Source: Lysobacter niastensis | GTDB lineage: Bacteria; Pseudomonadota; Gammaproteobacteria; Xanthomonadales; Xanthomonadaceae | Length of the DNA: 64,000 nucleotides | Assembly (NCBI RefSeq): GCF_015453285.1 | Contig: NZ_JADLZT010000004.1 | Coordinates: forward strand, 310,001-374,000 | Direction: 5' to 3' | In this document: one piece after another, positions 37,672 through 48,593 of the stretch | Layout of the letters: each line of letters starts with the position of its first letter | How positions within the stretch are numbered: the first letter of the stretch is position 1 | Notes under the pieces: generated by a model | Told to the model about the DNA's origin: nothing | Databases searched by the model: none | The model's input: only the letters and a program-made list of their open reading frames with translations | Position numbers and translations under genes: made by a program

Positions 37672-40600
37672 ATGCGCTTCAACCTCTCCGAATGGGCGCT
37701 GCGCCATCGCAGCCTGATCATCTACGCGATGCTGGTGATGGCCATCGCGGGCACGTTCTCCTACCTGCGGCTGGGTCGCAGCGAGGATCCCGCCTTCACC
37801 TTCAAGGTGATGGTGATCCGCACGCTGTGGCCGGGCGCGACCGCGGAAGAAGTCTCGCGCCAGGTCACCGAACGCGTCGAAAAGAAGCTGATGGAGACCG
37901 GCCAGTACGAGTTCATCCGCTCGTACTCGCGCGCCGGCGAGTCGCAGGTGATGTTCGTCGCCAAGGACTCGCTGCGTTCGAAGGACATCCCGCCGCTGTG
38001 GTACCAGGTCCGCAAGAAGATCGGCGACATCCAGCCGACGTTGCCGAGCGACGTCGTCGGTCCGTTCTTCAACGACGAGTTCGGCGACACCTTCGGCAAC
38101 ATCTATGCGCTCACCGGCGACGGCTTCGACTATGCGGTGCTGAAGGACTACGCCGAGCGCGTGCAGCTGTCGCTGCAGAAGCTGCCCGACGTCGGCAAGA
38201 TCGAGCTGTTCGGCGTGCAGGACGAAAAAGTCTGGGTCGAACTGTCGAACGTCAAGCTGGCCACGCTCGGCGTACCCGCCGCGGCCGTGCGCCAGGCGCT
38301 GGACGAGCAGAATGCGATGGTCCCGTCCGGGTTCTTCGAGACCGGCAGCACGCGCGTGCCGCTGCGCGTGGGTGGCAAATTCGCGTCGGTGGAACAGATC
38401 CGCGAGTTCCCGATCCGCGTCGGCGACCGCACGTTCCGCCTCGCCGACGTCGCCGAAGTGCGCCGCGGCTTCGCCGACCCGCCGCAGCCGCGCATGCGCT
38501 TCATGGGCGAGGAGGCCATCGGCATCGGCGTCGCCATGAAGGAAGGCGGCGACATCCTCAAGCTCGGCAAGACGCTCGAAGGCGAGTTCGCCAGCCTGCA
38601 GAAGACGCTGCCGGCCGGCATGCAGCTGCGCAAGGTCGCCGACCAGCCTGCGGCGGTGACGGAATCGGTGGGCGAATTCATGCGCGTGCTGACCGAGGCG
38701 GTCGCCATCGTGCTGCTGGTGAGCTTCTTCTCGCTGGGCCTGCGCACCGGCCTGGTGGTGGCGCTGTCGATTCCGCTGGTGCTGGCGATGACCTTCGCGG
38801 TGATGTCGTTCTTCGGCGTCGGCCTGCACAAGATCTCGCTGGGCGCGCTGGTGCTGGCGCTGGGCCTGCTCGTCGACGACGCGATCATCGCGGTGGAGAT
38901 GATGGCCATCAAGATGGAGCAGGGATTCAGTCGCATCAAGGCAGCCGCGTTCGCATGGGACAGCACCGCCTTCCCGATGCTGACCGGCACGCTGATCACG
39001 GCCGCCGGCTTCCTGCCGATCGCGACCGCCAAGTCGAGCACGGGCGAGTACACGCGTTCGCTGTTCGAGGTGGTGACGATCGCGCTGGTGGTGTCGTGGA
39101 TCGCCGCGGTGGCGTTCATTCCGTATCTGGGCGACAAGCTGCTGCCCGACTACGGCCATGCCGCCAAGCCGCCGAAGCCGGGTTCGTTACCGGCGCGCTG
39201 GCATGACTTCCGCGTGCGCCTGGCCGGCCGCTTCCCGGCCTTCCAGGACTTCCTCATGCCCAAGCCTCCGATCGACGGACATGTGCATGACCCGTATGCC
39301 AGCCGCTTCTACACGCGCTTCCGCGGCTGGGTGGCGTTCTGCGTGCGCCGGCGATGGCTGGTGATCGCGGTCACCATCGCCGCGTTCGTGGCGTCGGTAT
39401 TCCTGTTCCGCTTCGTGCCGCAGCAGTTCTTCCCGGACTCCACGCGTCCGGAGCTGATGGTGGATATCGAGCTGGCCGAGGGCAGTTCGCTGCGTGCCAC
39501 CGACGCGCAGGCCCGGCGCCTGGAGAAGCTGCTTCGCGGGCGCAAGGACGTGGAAAGCTTCGTCGCCTACGTCGGCACCGGCTCGCCGCGTTACTACCTG
39601 CCACTGGACCAGCAGCTGCCGGCCGCGAACTTCTCGCAGTTCGTGCTGACGCCGAAGGACGTGCAGGCGCGCGAGGACATCCGCACCTGGCTGATCAAGG
39701 ACGTGTTCCCGCGTTTCCCAGAGCTGCAGATGCGCGTCACGCGCCTGGAGAACGGCCCGCCCGTCGGTTACCCGGTGCAGTTCCGTGTCTCCGGCGAGCA
39801 CATCGAGAAGGTGCGCGAGATTGCCTACCAGGTGCAGAAGAAGTTCCGCGAGAACCCGCACGTCGCCAACGTCAACCTCGACTGGGACGAGCCGAACAAG
39901 GTCGTGCGGCTGACGGTCGACCAGGAGCGCGCACGCGCGCTGGGCGTCAGCTCGGCGAGGCTGTCGCAGTTCCTGTCCAGTTCGCTGTCGGGCTCGCACA
40001 TCAGCACGTACCGCGAGGGCAATGAACTGATCGAGATGCTGTTGCGCGGTCCCGCCGAGGAGCGGCTGCGCATGGACATGCTCGGCAGCCTGATGGTGCC
40101 CACCGAGAGTGGCCGTAGCGTGCCGCTGACCCAGATCGCCACGCTCGACTACGGTTTCGAGGAGGGCATCATCTGGCACCGCGACCGCCGCCCGACGATG
40201 ACCGTGCGCGCCGACATCTACGACGGCACGCAGCCGGCCACGGTGACCGCACAGATTTCGCCGACCCTGGACGAGCTGCGCGCGCAGCTTCCGTACGGCT
40301 ATTCGATCGATGTGGGCGGCAGCGTCGAGGATTCAGGACGAGGGCAGAGGTCGATCGTTGCCGGCATGCCGCTGTTCCTGTTCGTCGTGTTCACGCTGCT
40401 GATGCTGCAGTTGCGCAGCTTCTCGCGCAGCTTCATGGTGCTGCTGACGGCGCCGCTGGGCCTGGTGGGCGTAACCCTGTTCCTGCTGGTGTTCCGCGTG
40501 CCGTTCGGCTTCGTCGCCATGCTCGGCACGATCGCGTTGGCCGGCATGATCATGCGCAACTCGGTGATCCTGGTGGACCAGATCGAGCACGACATCGGCG

Positions 40601-40833
40601 AAGGCGCCGAACCGTGGCAGGCGATAGTGGAGGCCACCGTGCGCCGCTTCCGTCCGATCGTGCTGACCGCGCTGGCGGCGATCCTGGCGATGATCCCGCT
40701 GTCGCGCAGCGCGTTCTTCGGCCCGATGGCGGTGGCGATCATGGGCGGCCTGACCCTGGCCACGTTCCTGACGCTGCTGTTCCTGCCGGCGTTGTACGCG
40801 GCGTGGTTCAGGGTGAAGGCACCCGGGCAGTGA
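37672..40833 (+). CDS. RND efflux inner-membrane permease
   Basis: A 1053-residue proton-driven RND transporter with 12 transmembrane segments in two repeated halves and two large periplasmic loops (about residues 30-330 and 560-860). The TM4 motif GLLVDDAIIAVEMMAIKMEQ carries the paired Asp of the proton relay. The signature LGRSEDPAFTFKVMVIRTLW near residue 34 is typical of the AcrB-like branch found in many proteobacteria outside the classic AcrB group. It works with the adaptor upstream and probably the TolC protein encoded at 33573. Substrate unknown. Confidence 0.95.
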   Translation: MRFNLSEWALRHRSLIIYAMLVMAIAGTFSYLRLGRSEDPAFTFKVMVIRTLWPGATAEEVSRQVTERVEKKLMETGQYEFIRSYSRAGESQVMFVAKDSLRSKDIPPLWYQVRKKIGDIQPTLPSDVVGPFFNDEFGDTFGNIYALTGDGFDYAVLKDYAERVQLSLQKLPDVGKIELFGVQDEKVWVELSNVKLATLGVPAAAVRQALDEQNAMVPSGFFETGSTRVPLRVGGKFASVEQIREFPIRVGDRTFRLADVAEVRRGFADPPQPRMRFMGEEAIGIGVAMKEGGDILKLGKTLEGEFASLQKTLPAGMQLRKVADQPAAVTESVGEFMRVLTEAVAIVLLVSFFSLGLRTGLVVALSIPLVLAMTFAVMSFFGVGLHKISLGALVLALGLLVDDAIIAVEMMAIKMEQGFSRIKAAAFAWDSTAFPMLTGTLITAAGFLPIATAKSSTGEYTRSLFEVVTIALVVSWIAAVAFIPYLGDKLLPDYGHAAKPPKPGSLPARWHDFRVRLAGRFPAFQDFLMPKPPIDGHVHDPYASRFYTRFRGWVAFCVRRRWLVIAVTIAAFVASVFLFRFVPQQFFPDSTRPELMVDIELAEGSSLRATDAQARRLEKLLRGRKDVESFVAYVGTGSPRYYLPLDQQLPAANFSQFVLTPKDVQAREDIRTWLIKDVFPRFPELQMRVTRLENGPPVGYPVQFRVSGEHIEKVREIAYQVQKKFRENPHVANVNLDWDEPNKVVRLTVDQERARALGVSSARLSQFLSSSLSGSHISTYREGNELIEMLLRGPAEERLRMDMLGSLMVPTESGRSVPLTQIATLDYGFEEGIIWHRDRRPTMTVRADIYDGTQPATVTAQISPTLDELRAQLPYGYSIDVGGSVEDSGRGQRSIVAGMPLFLFVVFTLLMLQLRSFSRSFMVLLTAPLGLVGVTLFLLVFRVPFGFVAMLGTIALAGMIMRNSVILVDQIEHDIGEGAEPWQAIVEATVRRFRPIVLTALAAILAMIPLSRSAFFGPMAVAIMGGLTLATFLTLLFLPALYAAWFRVKAPGQ

Positions 40834-40854
40834 CCTCGCCTGCCAGCCCGGCTC

Positions 40855-41487
40855 CTACCAGCCCCAAGGTGTCGGCGGTGCCGGCACCCGGCGGGTGAGG
40901 TCGAACTCGATGCGGAATCGGCGATCCGGGCGCGTGCGTTCGTAGGCGGCCATCCGGCCGGGATGGATCTCCAGTGTCCATACGTTGGTGACGGAATCGT
41001 TGCGCTGGTTGCGCTGGAACAGGGCCTTGGACCGGGCGTCGACCGGAAACACCTGGCGTGTGGCGCTGCCGGGATCGACCGTGGCGCCGCCGTAGAGCGT
41101 CAACAGCTCCGAGCTGCCATCGCGGTTACGGCGATCGTGTTCGAGCGTGAGGCCAGATGCCGTGCGCGTGATCAGCAACGTGCGGGAGTGATCGTCGCCG
41201 ACGTGGAAAGGGATGGCGACGCGGTCGCGATCGCACTGGCGGATATGCATGATGAGCGCCTTGCCGGCATATGGCATCCCGGGCGTCGGAGGCTCGTCGA
41301 TCACGATCCGACCTGCGAACGCCTTGCCGCATAGCGCCTGCAGGTTGGCGAAGAATGCATCCGCGGGCCGCCTTCCATCGACACGGGAATCTGGCGACGT
41401 GTCTGCCTCGGACGGCGCGGAGCGGCAGGCCGACAGAACAAGCAGCGCCGCGATGGTCGTCGTGACAAGCCGAAGGGTACGCTTCAT
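40855..41487 (-). CDS. Uncharacterised lipoprotein
   Basis: A 210-residue protein with a lipoprotein signal (lipobox LLVLSAC, Cys21) and no family I recognise. Cysteines near residues 53 (LQALCGKAF) and 84 (RQCDRD) could form a disulfide. The remainder is a mixed beta protein (RTLLITRTASGLTLEHDRRN; WTLEIHPGRMAAYERT). It is convergent with the RND permease gene and lies downstream of leuB on the same strand, probably as a separate gene. A function cannot be given. Confidence 0.75.
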   Translation of the reverse strand: MKRTLRLVTTTIAALLVLSACRSAPSEADTSPDSRVDGRRPADAFFANLQALCGKAFAGRIVIDEPPTPGMPYAGKALIMHIRQCDRDRVAIPFHVGDDHSRTLLITRTASGLTLEHDRRNRDGSSELLTLYGGATVDPGSATRQVFPVDARSKALFQRNQRNDSVTNVWTLEIHPGRMAAYERTRPDRRFRIEFDLTRRVPAPPTPWGW

Positions 41488-41539
41488 GCGCGCACCCTAT
41501 CCATGCGGCCGTGACCGCGCCATCAACTCGGCAGCCGCC

Positions 41540-41558
41540 GTTTCCGCGCAACGGAAAC
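41540..41558 (-). terminator. Hairpin just downstream of leuB
   Basis: GTTTCCG (41540-41546) and CGGAAAC (41552-41558) form a 7-bp stem directly after the leuB stop. There is no T-tract on the minus strand, so a terminator role is weakly supported. Confidence 0.35.
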
Positions 41559-41559
41559 T

Positions 41560-42648
41560 TCAGTCCCGCATCACCACCGGCTCACATTCGATCTGCACCT
41601 GCGCCAGCACGGCGGAAGTTGCCGCATGGGTTCCGGCACCGAGCCCGGCTGCGGCGATGTCGGCCGTGAACACGCCGGCATCGAGCGCCGCCCCGACCGC
41701 CTTCTCGATGCAGTGCGCCTCGCTTTCCAGGCCGAGCGAATGACGCAACAGCAGCGCCGTGCTGAGGATCGTCGCATAGGGGTTGGCGATGCCGCGGCCT
41801 GCGATATCCGGGGCGGAGCCATGGATCGGCTCGTAGAGTCCCACCCGGCCTTCCCCCAGCGAAGCGGACGGCAGCAAGCCGAGCGAGCCGGCGAGCATCG
41901 ATGCTTCATCGGTGAGGATGTCGCCGAACATGTTCTCGGTGACGATCACGTCGTACTCGCGCGGTTTTGCCAGCAGGTGCATCGCCATCGAATCGACCAG
42001 CTGATGCTCGAGCTCGATGTCCGGAAACTCGTCGCGCACCACGCGGGTCGCGACTTCGCGCCAGAGGCGCGAGGTTTCCAGTACGTTGGCTTTGTCCACG
42101 GAGGTCACGCGGCCGCGGCGGGTGCGGGCGAGTTCGCAGGCGCGGCGCACCACGCGTTCGATCTCGGCCACGGTGTACTCGCACAGGTCGCTGGCGGAGT
42201 CGGCTGTCCGCTGCTTCTGTCCGAAGTAGATGCCGCCGGTGAGTTCGCGCACGACCACCAGGTCGACGCCGGTCAGAAGGTGCGGCTTGACCGGCGATGC
42301 GCCGAGCGCTGCGGGATGCGGTTTCACCGGGCGCAGGTTGGCGTACAGGCCAAGTGCCTTTCGGATCGCGAGCAGGCCCTGCTCGGGCCGCACGCTCGCT
42401 TTCGGGTCCGACCACTTGGGCCCGCCCACGGCGCCCAGCAGGATGGCATCGGCGCTTCGCGCCGCGTCCAGCGTCTGCTGCGGCAACGGCTCGCCGGTTG
42501 CATCGATGGCCGCGCCGCCGATCTGGTGCTCATGGAAGCGGAAGTCGTGGCCGTAACGCTCCGCGACGGCGCGCAGCACCTCCACCGCGGCGGCGGTGAC
42601 CTCCGGACCGATGCCGTCACCCGGCAATACGACGATTTCAGCGCGCAT
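41560..42648 (-). CDS. leuB: 3-isopropylmalate dehydrogenase
   Basis: A 362-residue NAD-dependent beta-decarboxylating dehydrogenase that oxidises 3-isopropylmalate in leucine synthesis. The start reads [17 protein letters not shown]. The substrate-binding region has [11 protein letters not shown], the metal-site segment [19 protein letters not shown], and the cofactor region [18 protein letters not shown]. The upstream-open frame was trimmed to the family start. It is the last gene of the ilv-leu operon and overlaps leuD by 11 bases. Confidence 0.97.
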   Translation of the reverse strand: MRAEIVVLPGDGIGPEVTAAAVEVLRAVAERYGHDFRFHEHQIGGAAIDATGEPLPQQTLDAARSADAILLGAVGGPKWSDPKASVRPEQGLLAIRKALGLYANLRPVKPHPAALGASPVKPHLLTGVDLVVVRELTGGIYFGQKQRTADSASDLCEYTVAEIERVVRRACELARTRRGRVTSVDKANVLETSRLWREVATRVVRDEFPDIELEHQLVDSMAMHLLAKPREYDVIVTENMFGDILTDEASMLAGSLGLLPSASLGEGRVGLYEPIHGSAPDIAGRGIANPYATILSTALLLRHSLGLESEAHCIEKAVGAALDAGVFTADIAAAGLGAGTHAATSAVLAQVQIECEPVVMRD

Positions 42649-43237
42649 GGCGTTGGCTCCTTTGATTGGATTCCTCGAAGCGTTGGATGGCGGGTGCCTG
42701 CCTGAGCAGGTAGCCGAGCTGGTCCACGCCTTCGAGCAGGCAGGTACGGGCGAAGGCGTCGAGCGGGAACCGCACACGCGTGCCGCCGGGCAACGTCACC
42801 GTCTGGCTGGCGATGTCGATCTGCAGTTCGATGCCCGGTCGGTCGATCAGCTCGTCGACGACGGGCTCGTCGAGCACGATTGGCACCAGGCCGTTCTTCA
42901 GCGCGTTGCTGCGGAAGATGTCGGCTATCTCGGAGCTGATCACCGCGCGGACGCCCAGGTCGGCCAGCGCCCACGGCGCGTGCTCGCGCGAGGAGCCGCA
43001 ACCGAAGTTGCGGCCGGCGACGAGGATGCGCGCGCCGATGTTCTCCGGCCGGTTGAACGGAAAGTCCGGATCCGGCGAGCCATCGGGCAGCGTGCGCCAG
43101 TCGCTGAAGGCGTGCTTGCCGAGTCCCTTGCGTTCGGTGGTGGTGAGGAATCGCGCCGGGATGATCTGGTCGGTGTCGATGTTGCGCTCGCGCAGCACGA
43201 CGGTGCGCGAGGTGAGTGTGGTGAAGGGCTGCATCAT
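42638..43237 (-). CDS. leuD: 3-isopropylmalate dehydratase small subunit
   Basis: A 199-residue swivel-domain partner of LeuC. Diagnostic motifs are [14 protein letters not shown] near residue 20, [20 protein letters not shown] near 75 and [19 protein letters not shown] near 102. The start is ATG-ATG overlapping the leuC stop (ATGA), so either Met may be used; GGAG nine or so bases upstream fits both. The overlap suggests that LeuC and LeuD are made in equal amounts. Confidence 0.96.
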   Translation of the reverse strand: MMQPFTTLTSRTVVLRERNIDTDQIIPARFLTTTERKGLGKHAFSDWRTLPDGSPDPDFPFNRPENIGARILVAGRNFGCGSSREHAPWALADLGVRAVISSEIADIFRSNALKNGLVPIVLDEPVVDELIDRPGIELQIDIASQTVTLPGGTRVRFPLDAFARTCLLEGVDQLGYLLRQAPAIQRFEESNQRSQRHAR

Positions 43238-44682
43238 GCGGTCTCCAGCTCGGCCATCGCGGAGTGGTCCGCCGGCTCGGTGGTCAGGTACGGCCGCGGA
43301 TCGGTGATCTCCCCAGCGACCGCGCAGGCGGCGGCGGTCAGTGGCGAGGCGAGCACCGTGCGTGCGCCTTTGCCTTGGCGGCCCTCGAAGTTGCGGTTGC
43401 TGGTGGATACGGCGAGTTGTCCGGGCGCGACGATGTCGCCGTTCATCGCGATGCACATCGAACATCCGGGCTCGCGCCATTCCGCGCCGGCCGCACGCAC
43501 GATGCGATCGATGCCCTCGGACTCGGCGTCGCGCTTGACCTGCTCGGACCCGGGCACGACCAGCATCCGCACCCGCGGATGCACGCGGCGCCCGCGCAGC
43601 ACGCGCGCGGCCTCGCGCAGGTCGGACAGTCTCGAATTGGTGCAGCTGCCGACGAACACCACGTCGACCGGGCGCCCGGCGAGTTCCTGTCCCGGCTGCC
43701 ATCCCATGTAGTCGCGAGCCTTGGCTTCGTCGCTGTCGGCATTGGCCGGAATCTGCGCGGCGATGGCGCTGACCTGGCCAGGGTGCGTGCCCCACGTGAC
43801 GGTCGGTTGGATGTCGCGCGCATCGATATGGACCTCGCGGTCGAAGCGGGCGCCGTCGTCGCTGTGGAACTCCGACCAGCGCGCAGCGGCCTGTTCGAAA
43901 GCTTCTCCATGCGGGACGCGCGGACGCCCGCGCAGGTAGTCGAACGTCACGTCGTCGGGCGCGATCAGCCCTGCGCGCGCGCCTGCCTCGATCGACATGT
44001 TGCACACCGTCATGCGCTGCTCCATGGACAGCGCCCGGATCGCCGAACCGCGGTACTCGATGACATGACCGGTGCCGCCGTTGACGCCGATCACGCCGAT
44101 CACGTGCAGGATCATGTCCTTGGCGCCGACACCGGGAGGGAGCTCGCCGTCGATGGTGATCGCCAGCGTCTTCGGCTTGCGCTGCAGCAGGCACTGCGTG
44201 GCCAGCACGTGGCCGACCTCGCTGGTGCCGATGCCGAAGGCGAGCGCACCGAACGCACCATGCGTGGCGGTGTGGCTGTCGCCGCAGACGATGGTCTGCC
44301 CCGGCTGTGTCAGTCCGAGCTCCGGCCCCATGACGTGGACGATGCCGCGCTGGGGGCTGTCGTAGTCGAACAGTTCCACGCCGAAGCGCGAGCAGTTCTC
44401 GCGGAGGCGATCAACCTGCGCGCGCGCTTCGTCGCTGGCGTAGGGACGCTGGCCATTGGCCTGCGGAGGCAGCGTCGGCGTGGAGTGGTCGAGCGTGCCC
44501 TTGGTGAGGTCCGGACGACGCACGGGCAGGCCGCGTGCCTCGAGCTCCGCGAACGCCTGGGGCGAAGTGACCTCGTGGATCAGGTGCAAGTCGATGTAGA
44601 GCACTGCCGGCGCCGCGTCGCTCTCCGGCGTGACGACGTGGGCATCCCACAGTTTGTCGAACAGGGTTCTGGGTGTAGTCAT
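43234..44682 (-). CDS. leuC: 3-isopropylmalate dehydratase large subunit
   Basis: A 482-residue aconitase-type enzyme with a 4Fe-4S cluster that isomerises 2- to 3-isopropylmalate. Cluster cysteines are expected in [14 protein letters not shown] near residue 350 and [11 protein letters not shown] near 410-420, both present. Substrate-side motifs include [20 protein letters not shown] near 131 and [20 protein letters not shown] near 437. It lies 9 bases downstream of leuA and overlaps leuD. Confidence 0.97.
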   Translation of the reverse strand: MTTPRTLFDKLWDAHVVTPESDAAPAVLYIDLHLIHEVTSPQAFAELEARGLPVRRPDLTKGTLDHSTPTLPPQANGQRPYASDEARAQVDRLRENCSRFGVELFDYDSPQRGIVHVMGPELGLTQPGQTIVCGDSHTATHGAFGALAFGIGTSEVGHVLATQCLLQRKPKTLAITIDGELPPGVGAKDMILHVIGVIGVNGGTGHVIEYRGSAIRALSMEQRMTVCNMSIEAGARAGLIAPDDVTFDYLRGRPRVPHGEAFEQAAARWSEFHSDDGARFDREVHIDARDIQPTVTWGTHPGQVSAIAAQIPANADSDEAKARDYMGWQPGQELAGRPVDVVFVGSCTNSRLSDLREAARVLRGRRVHPRVRMLVVPGSEQVKRDAESEGIDRIVRAAGAEWREPGCSMCIAMNGDIVAPGQLAVSTSNRNFEGRQGKGARTVLASPLTAAACAVAGEITDPRPYLTTEPADHSAMAELETA

Positions 44683-44691
44683 GGGGAGGTC

Positions 44692-46241
<1,550 letters not shown>

Positions 46242-46245
<4 letters not shown>

Positions 46246-47366
46246 GCGTGGAGCTCCTCGTCGTGGGTGCGCGGGGCGGTGGCGGCGCGGGGCGTGCGTG
46301 GTGAAGGGGGAAAGGGGGAGAGCGTGGCGATGGCCGGCTCCGGCGGCGCGTGCATCGCCGATTCGCGATGGCGCCGGCGCGGAAGGCGCGGCGCGCGAGG
46401 GCGCACGTCGGCCAGCAACTGCGCCAGCACACCCGCGTCGACATTTCCGCCGGAAACGACCGCGCATTTACGCCGCCCGGCGACGCGCCGGCCCGCGGCA
46501 AGCGCCAGCGCACCGGCGCCTTCGGCGATCACGTGCTCCTCCAGCGCAAGGCGCACGAGGGTCTCGCGCAGTTCGGCCTCGCGCACGACGACCACGTCGT
46601 CGAGCAGCTGTTCGAGCACCTGGAGGGTCAGGCGGCCGGGCTCCTTGACGCGCACGCCGTCGGCCAGCGTCGCTGCTGGCTCGCGCAGCGCGTGGTCGCC
46701 GTGCAGCGCTCGCCGCATCGAATCGACACCTTCGACCTGCGCACCGATCACGCGGATGCGCCGGGACGCTCGCGTCCCGGACAGGCACGTCGCTTTCAAT
46801 GCCAGTGCGACGCCCGCCGCGAGGCCACCACCGCCGATCGGCACCAGAACGACATCGGGCGCGAGTGCGGCCAGTTCCAGTCCGACGGTTCCCTGGCCGG
46901 CGATGACATCGGGATCGTCGAACGCCGACAGCATCCGGTAGCCGTTCTGGCTCGCCAGTTCGGCGGCGAAGGCCTTTGCTTCGTCGAAGCTGTCGCCATG
47001 CAGGCGGATCGCCGCGCCCCAGTGGGCGACGCCGGCGATCTTGGTCTGCGGTGCGCCACGCGGCATCACCGTGATCGCGTTGACGCCGAGGCGGTAGGCG
47101 GCCCAGGCAAGGCCTTGCGCGTGGTTGCCCGCGGAGGCGGCGATCACCGGACGCATGTCGCCACGCTCGCGGGCGGCCAGCAGTGCGTTGAGAGCGCCGC
47201 GCACCTTGTACGAACCAGTGCGCTGCAGGTTCTCGAGTTTCAGCCAGCAGCCGAAGCGCTCGGCATGATGCAGTGGCGTCGGTGGCAGGTAGCGGCGCAG
47301 GCGTGCCTGCGCCGCCAGTACGTCTGCGGCAGTCACCGTGGGATCGGATCGTACCCCGTCGTCCAT
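46242..47366 (-). CDS. ilvA: Threonine dehydratase lacking the regulatory ACT domain
   Basis: A 374-residue PLP enzyme that deaminates threonine to 2-ketobutyrate, the entry step to isoleucine. The PLP lysine is Lys54 in [10 protein letters not shown], and the phosphate loop is GGGGLAAG near 178-185. The catalytic fold ends near residue 320. No ACT-like domain follows, only a Pro/Arg-rich low-complexity tail of about 54 residues. It is thus TdcB-like in domain content, while its place between ilvE and leuA argues for a biosynthetic role. Allosteric isoleucine inhibition is therefore doubtful. One base separates it from ilvE. Confidence 0.92.
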
Positions 47367-47367
47367 G

Positions 47368-48366
47368 TCAGACCGCCGTCAGCCAGGACGAGCGGCCCGG
47401 TTCCTCGCCGCGCACCACGCGCGCGTAGAGGGCTGACAGATCGCGCGTGACCGGGTTGTCGCCGTACTCGCGGCGGTCCAGTGCGCTGACGGGCGCCGTC
47501 TCGGCAGCGGTGCCGCAGAGGAAGACTTCATCGGCATCGAGCAGTTCGTGGTGCGTGACCGGGCGTGACTCCGCCCCGCTCAGCGCGATCAGCGTGTCGC
47601 GGGTGATGCCGGGCAGGGCGTCGCGATGCTCGACCGCGGTGACCTGGCCGTTGCGCACCATGAAGACATTGGCGCCGGTGCATTCCACGACCAGCCCGTC
47701 GCCGTCGACGAACAGGGCCTCGTCGAAGCCGCGTGCTTTGGCTTCGCGCTTGGCCAGGATCGAGTTGACGTAGCCGCCGCTGAGCTTCAGCGGTGGCAGT
47801 GACGTTGCCGGGTTTCGCCGCCACGGCGACACGGTCAGGCGCGTGCGTGCGCCGGACAGGTGCACGGGCTGCGCCATCGTCGCGACCATGAAGTGTTGTG
47901 TCAGCGGCGCGACATCCAGTCCCATGGAGCCGGTGCCGTACCACGCCAGCGGGCGGATGTAGGCATCGCGATGACCGTTGGCCCGCAGCGTCTGCACGAT
48001 CGCACCGCGGGCGCCGGCTGCATCGAAGTCCAGGCCGAGCAGTTCGGCGCCCTTGCGCATGCGATCCAGGTGTTCGGGCAAGCGGAACACGGCCGAACCG
48101 CCGCCGGCCGCGCCGTCGCGTGTGGCATAGCTGCGGATGCCCTCGAACACGCCGGAGCCGTAGTGCAATGCATGCGTGGTCACCGGCGCCTGCAACCCGT
48201 CCGCCGGGACTAGGTCGCCGTCGAACCAGAGCAGGCCTGCCTCGCCCTTCGACTGGAGCGGGGGCGCAGGCGCTTTCAAGGGGGCAGCGAAGCCCGCGCC
48301 ACCGGCGACACGACCGTGTCGCGACGAGGAGTGAGCGCGTTGCGGGTCCTGTGTCGTCATCGACAT
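47368..48366 (-). CDS. ilvE: Branched-chain amino acid aminotransferase
   Basis: A 332-residue class IV PLP aminotransferase for the last step of Ile, Val and Leu synthesis. Family motifs are THALHYGSGVFEGIRSY near residue 64, LKLSGGYVNSILAKREAKAR near 193 with the PLP lysine, and EVFLCGTAAETAPVSALD near 283. The first 40 residues are a Ser/Pro-rich extension before GLLWFDGDLVPADG, where most relatives begin. GAGGTG upstream favours the ATG at 48366; a second ATG at 48360 is the ATGA overlap with ilvM. Confidence 0.95.
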   Translation of the reverse strand: MSMTTQDPQRAHSSSRHGRVAGGAGFAAPLKAPAPPLQSKGEAGLLWFDGDLVPADGLQAPVTTHALHYGSGVFEGIRSYATRDGAAGGGSAVFRLPEHLDRMRKGAELLGLDFDAAGARGAIVQTLRANGHRDAYIRPLAWYGTGSMGLDVAPLTQHFMVATMAQPVHLSGARTRLTVSPWRRNPATSLPPLKLSGGYVNSILAKREAKARGFDEALFVDGDGLVVECTGANVFMVRNGQVTAVEHRDALPGITRDTLIALSGAESRPVTHHELLDADEVFLCGTAAETAPVSALDRREYGDNPVTRDLSALYARVVRGEEPGRSSWLTAV

Positions 48367-48593
48367 GGCGACACCTCCACCTCGAGGCAGTCGTAGAGCT
48401 TGGCGATCTGGCTCTGCAGCGTGTCGTCAGGGCGATCGCCTTCGACGGTCAGGCGCAGGTACCAGCGGTCGCCATCGGCCTGCGCTTCGCCATCGACGGC
48501 GAGCGGACGGAAACCGCGACGCTCGGCGGCGCCCAGTACGCGCGCCAGCGCGCCTTCGGCCTGACGAAGCGTGAGATCAAGCTGGTAACGCAT
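48357..48593 (-). CDS. ilvM: Acetolactate synthase small regulatory subunit (IlvM type)
   Basis: A 78-residue ACT-domain protein, the length of IlvM of the isozyme II type. It pairs with the catalytic subunit encoded immediately upstream and tunes its activity. The strands MRYQLDLTLRQAEGALARVL and LRLTVEGD fit a single ACT domain. The gene lies inside overlaps on both sides (17 bases with ilvG, 10 with ilvE), so its synthesis must be coupled to both neighbours. Confidence 0.9.
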   Translation of the reverse strand: MRYQLDLTLRQAEGALARVLGAAERRGFRPLAVDGEAQADGDRWYLRLTVEGDRPDDTLQSQIAKLYDCLEVEVSPCR

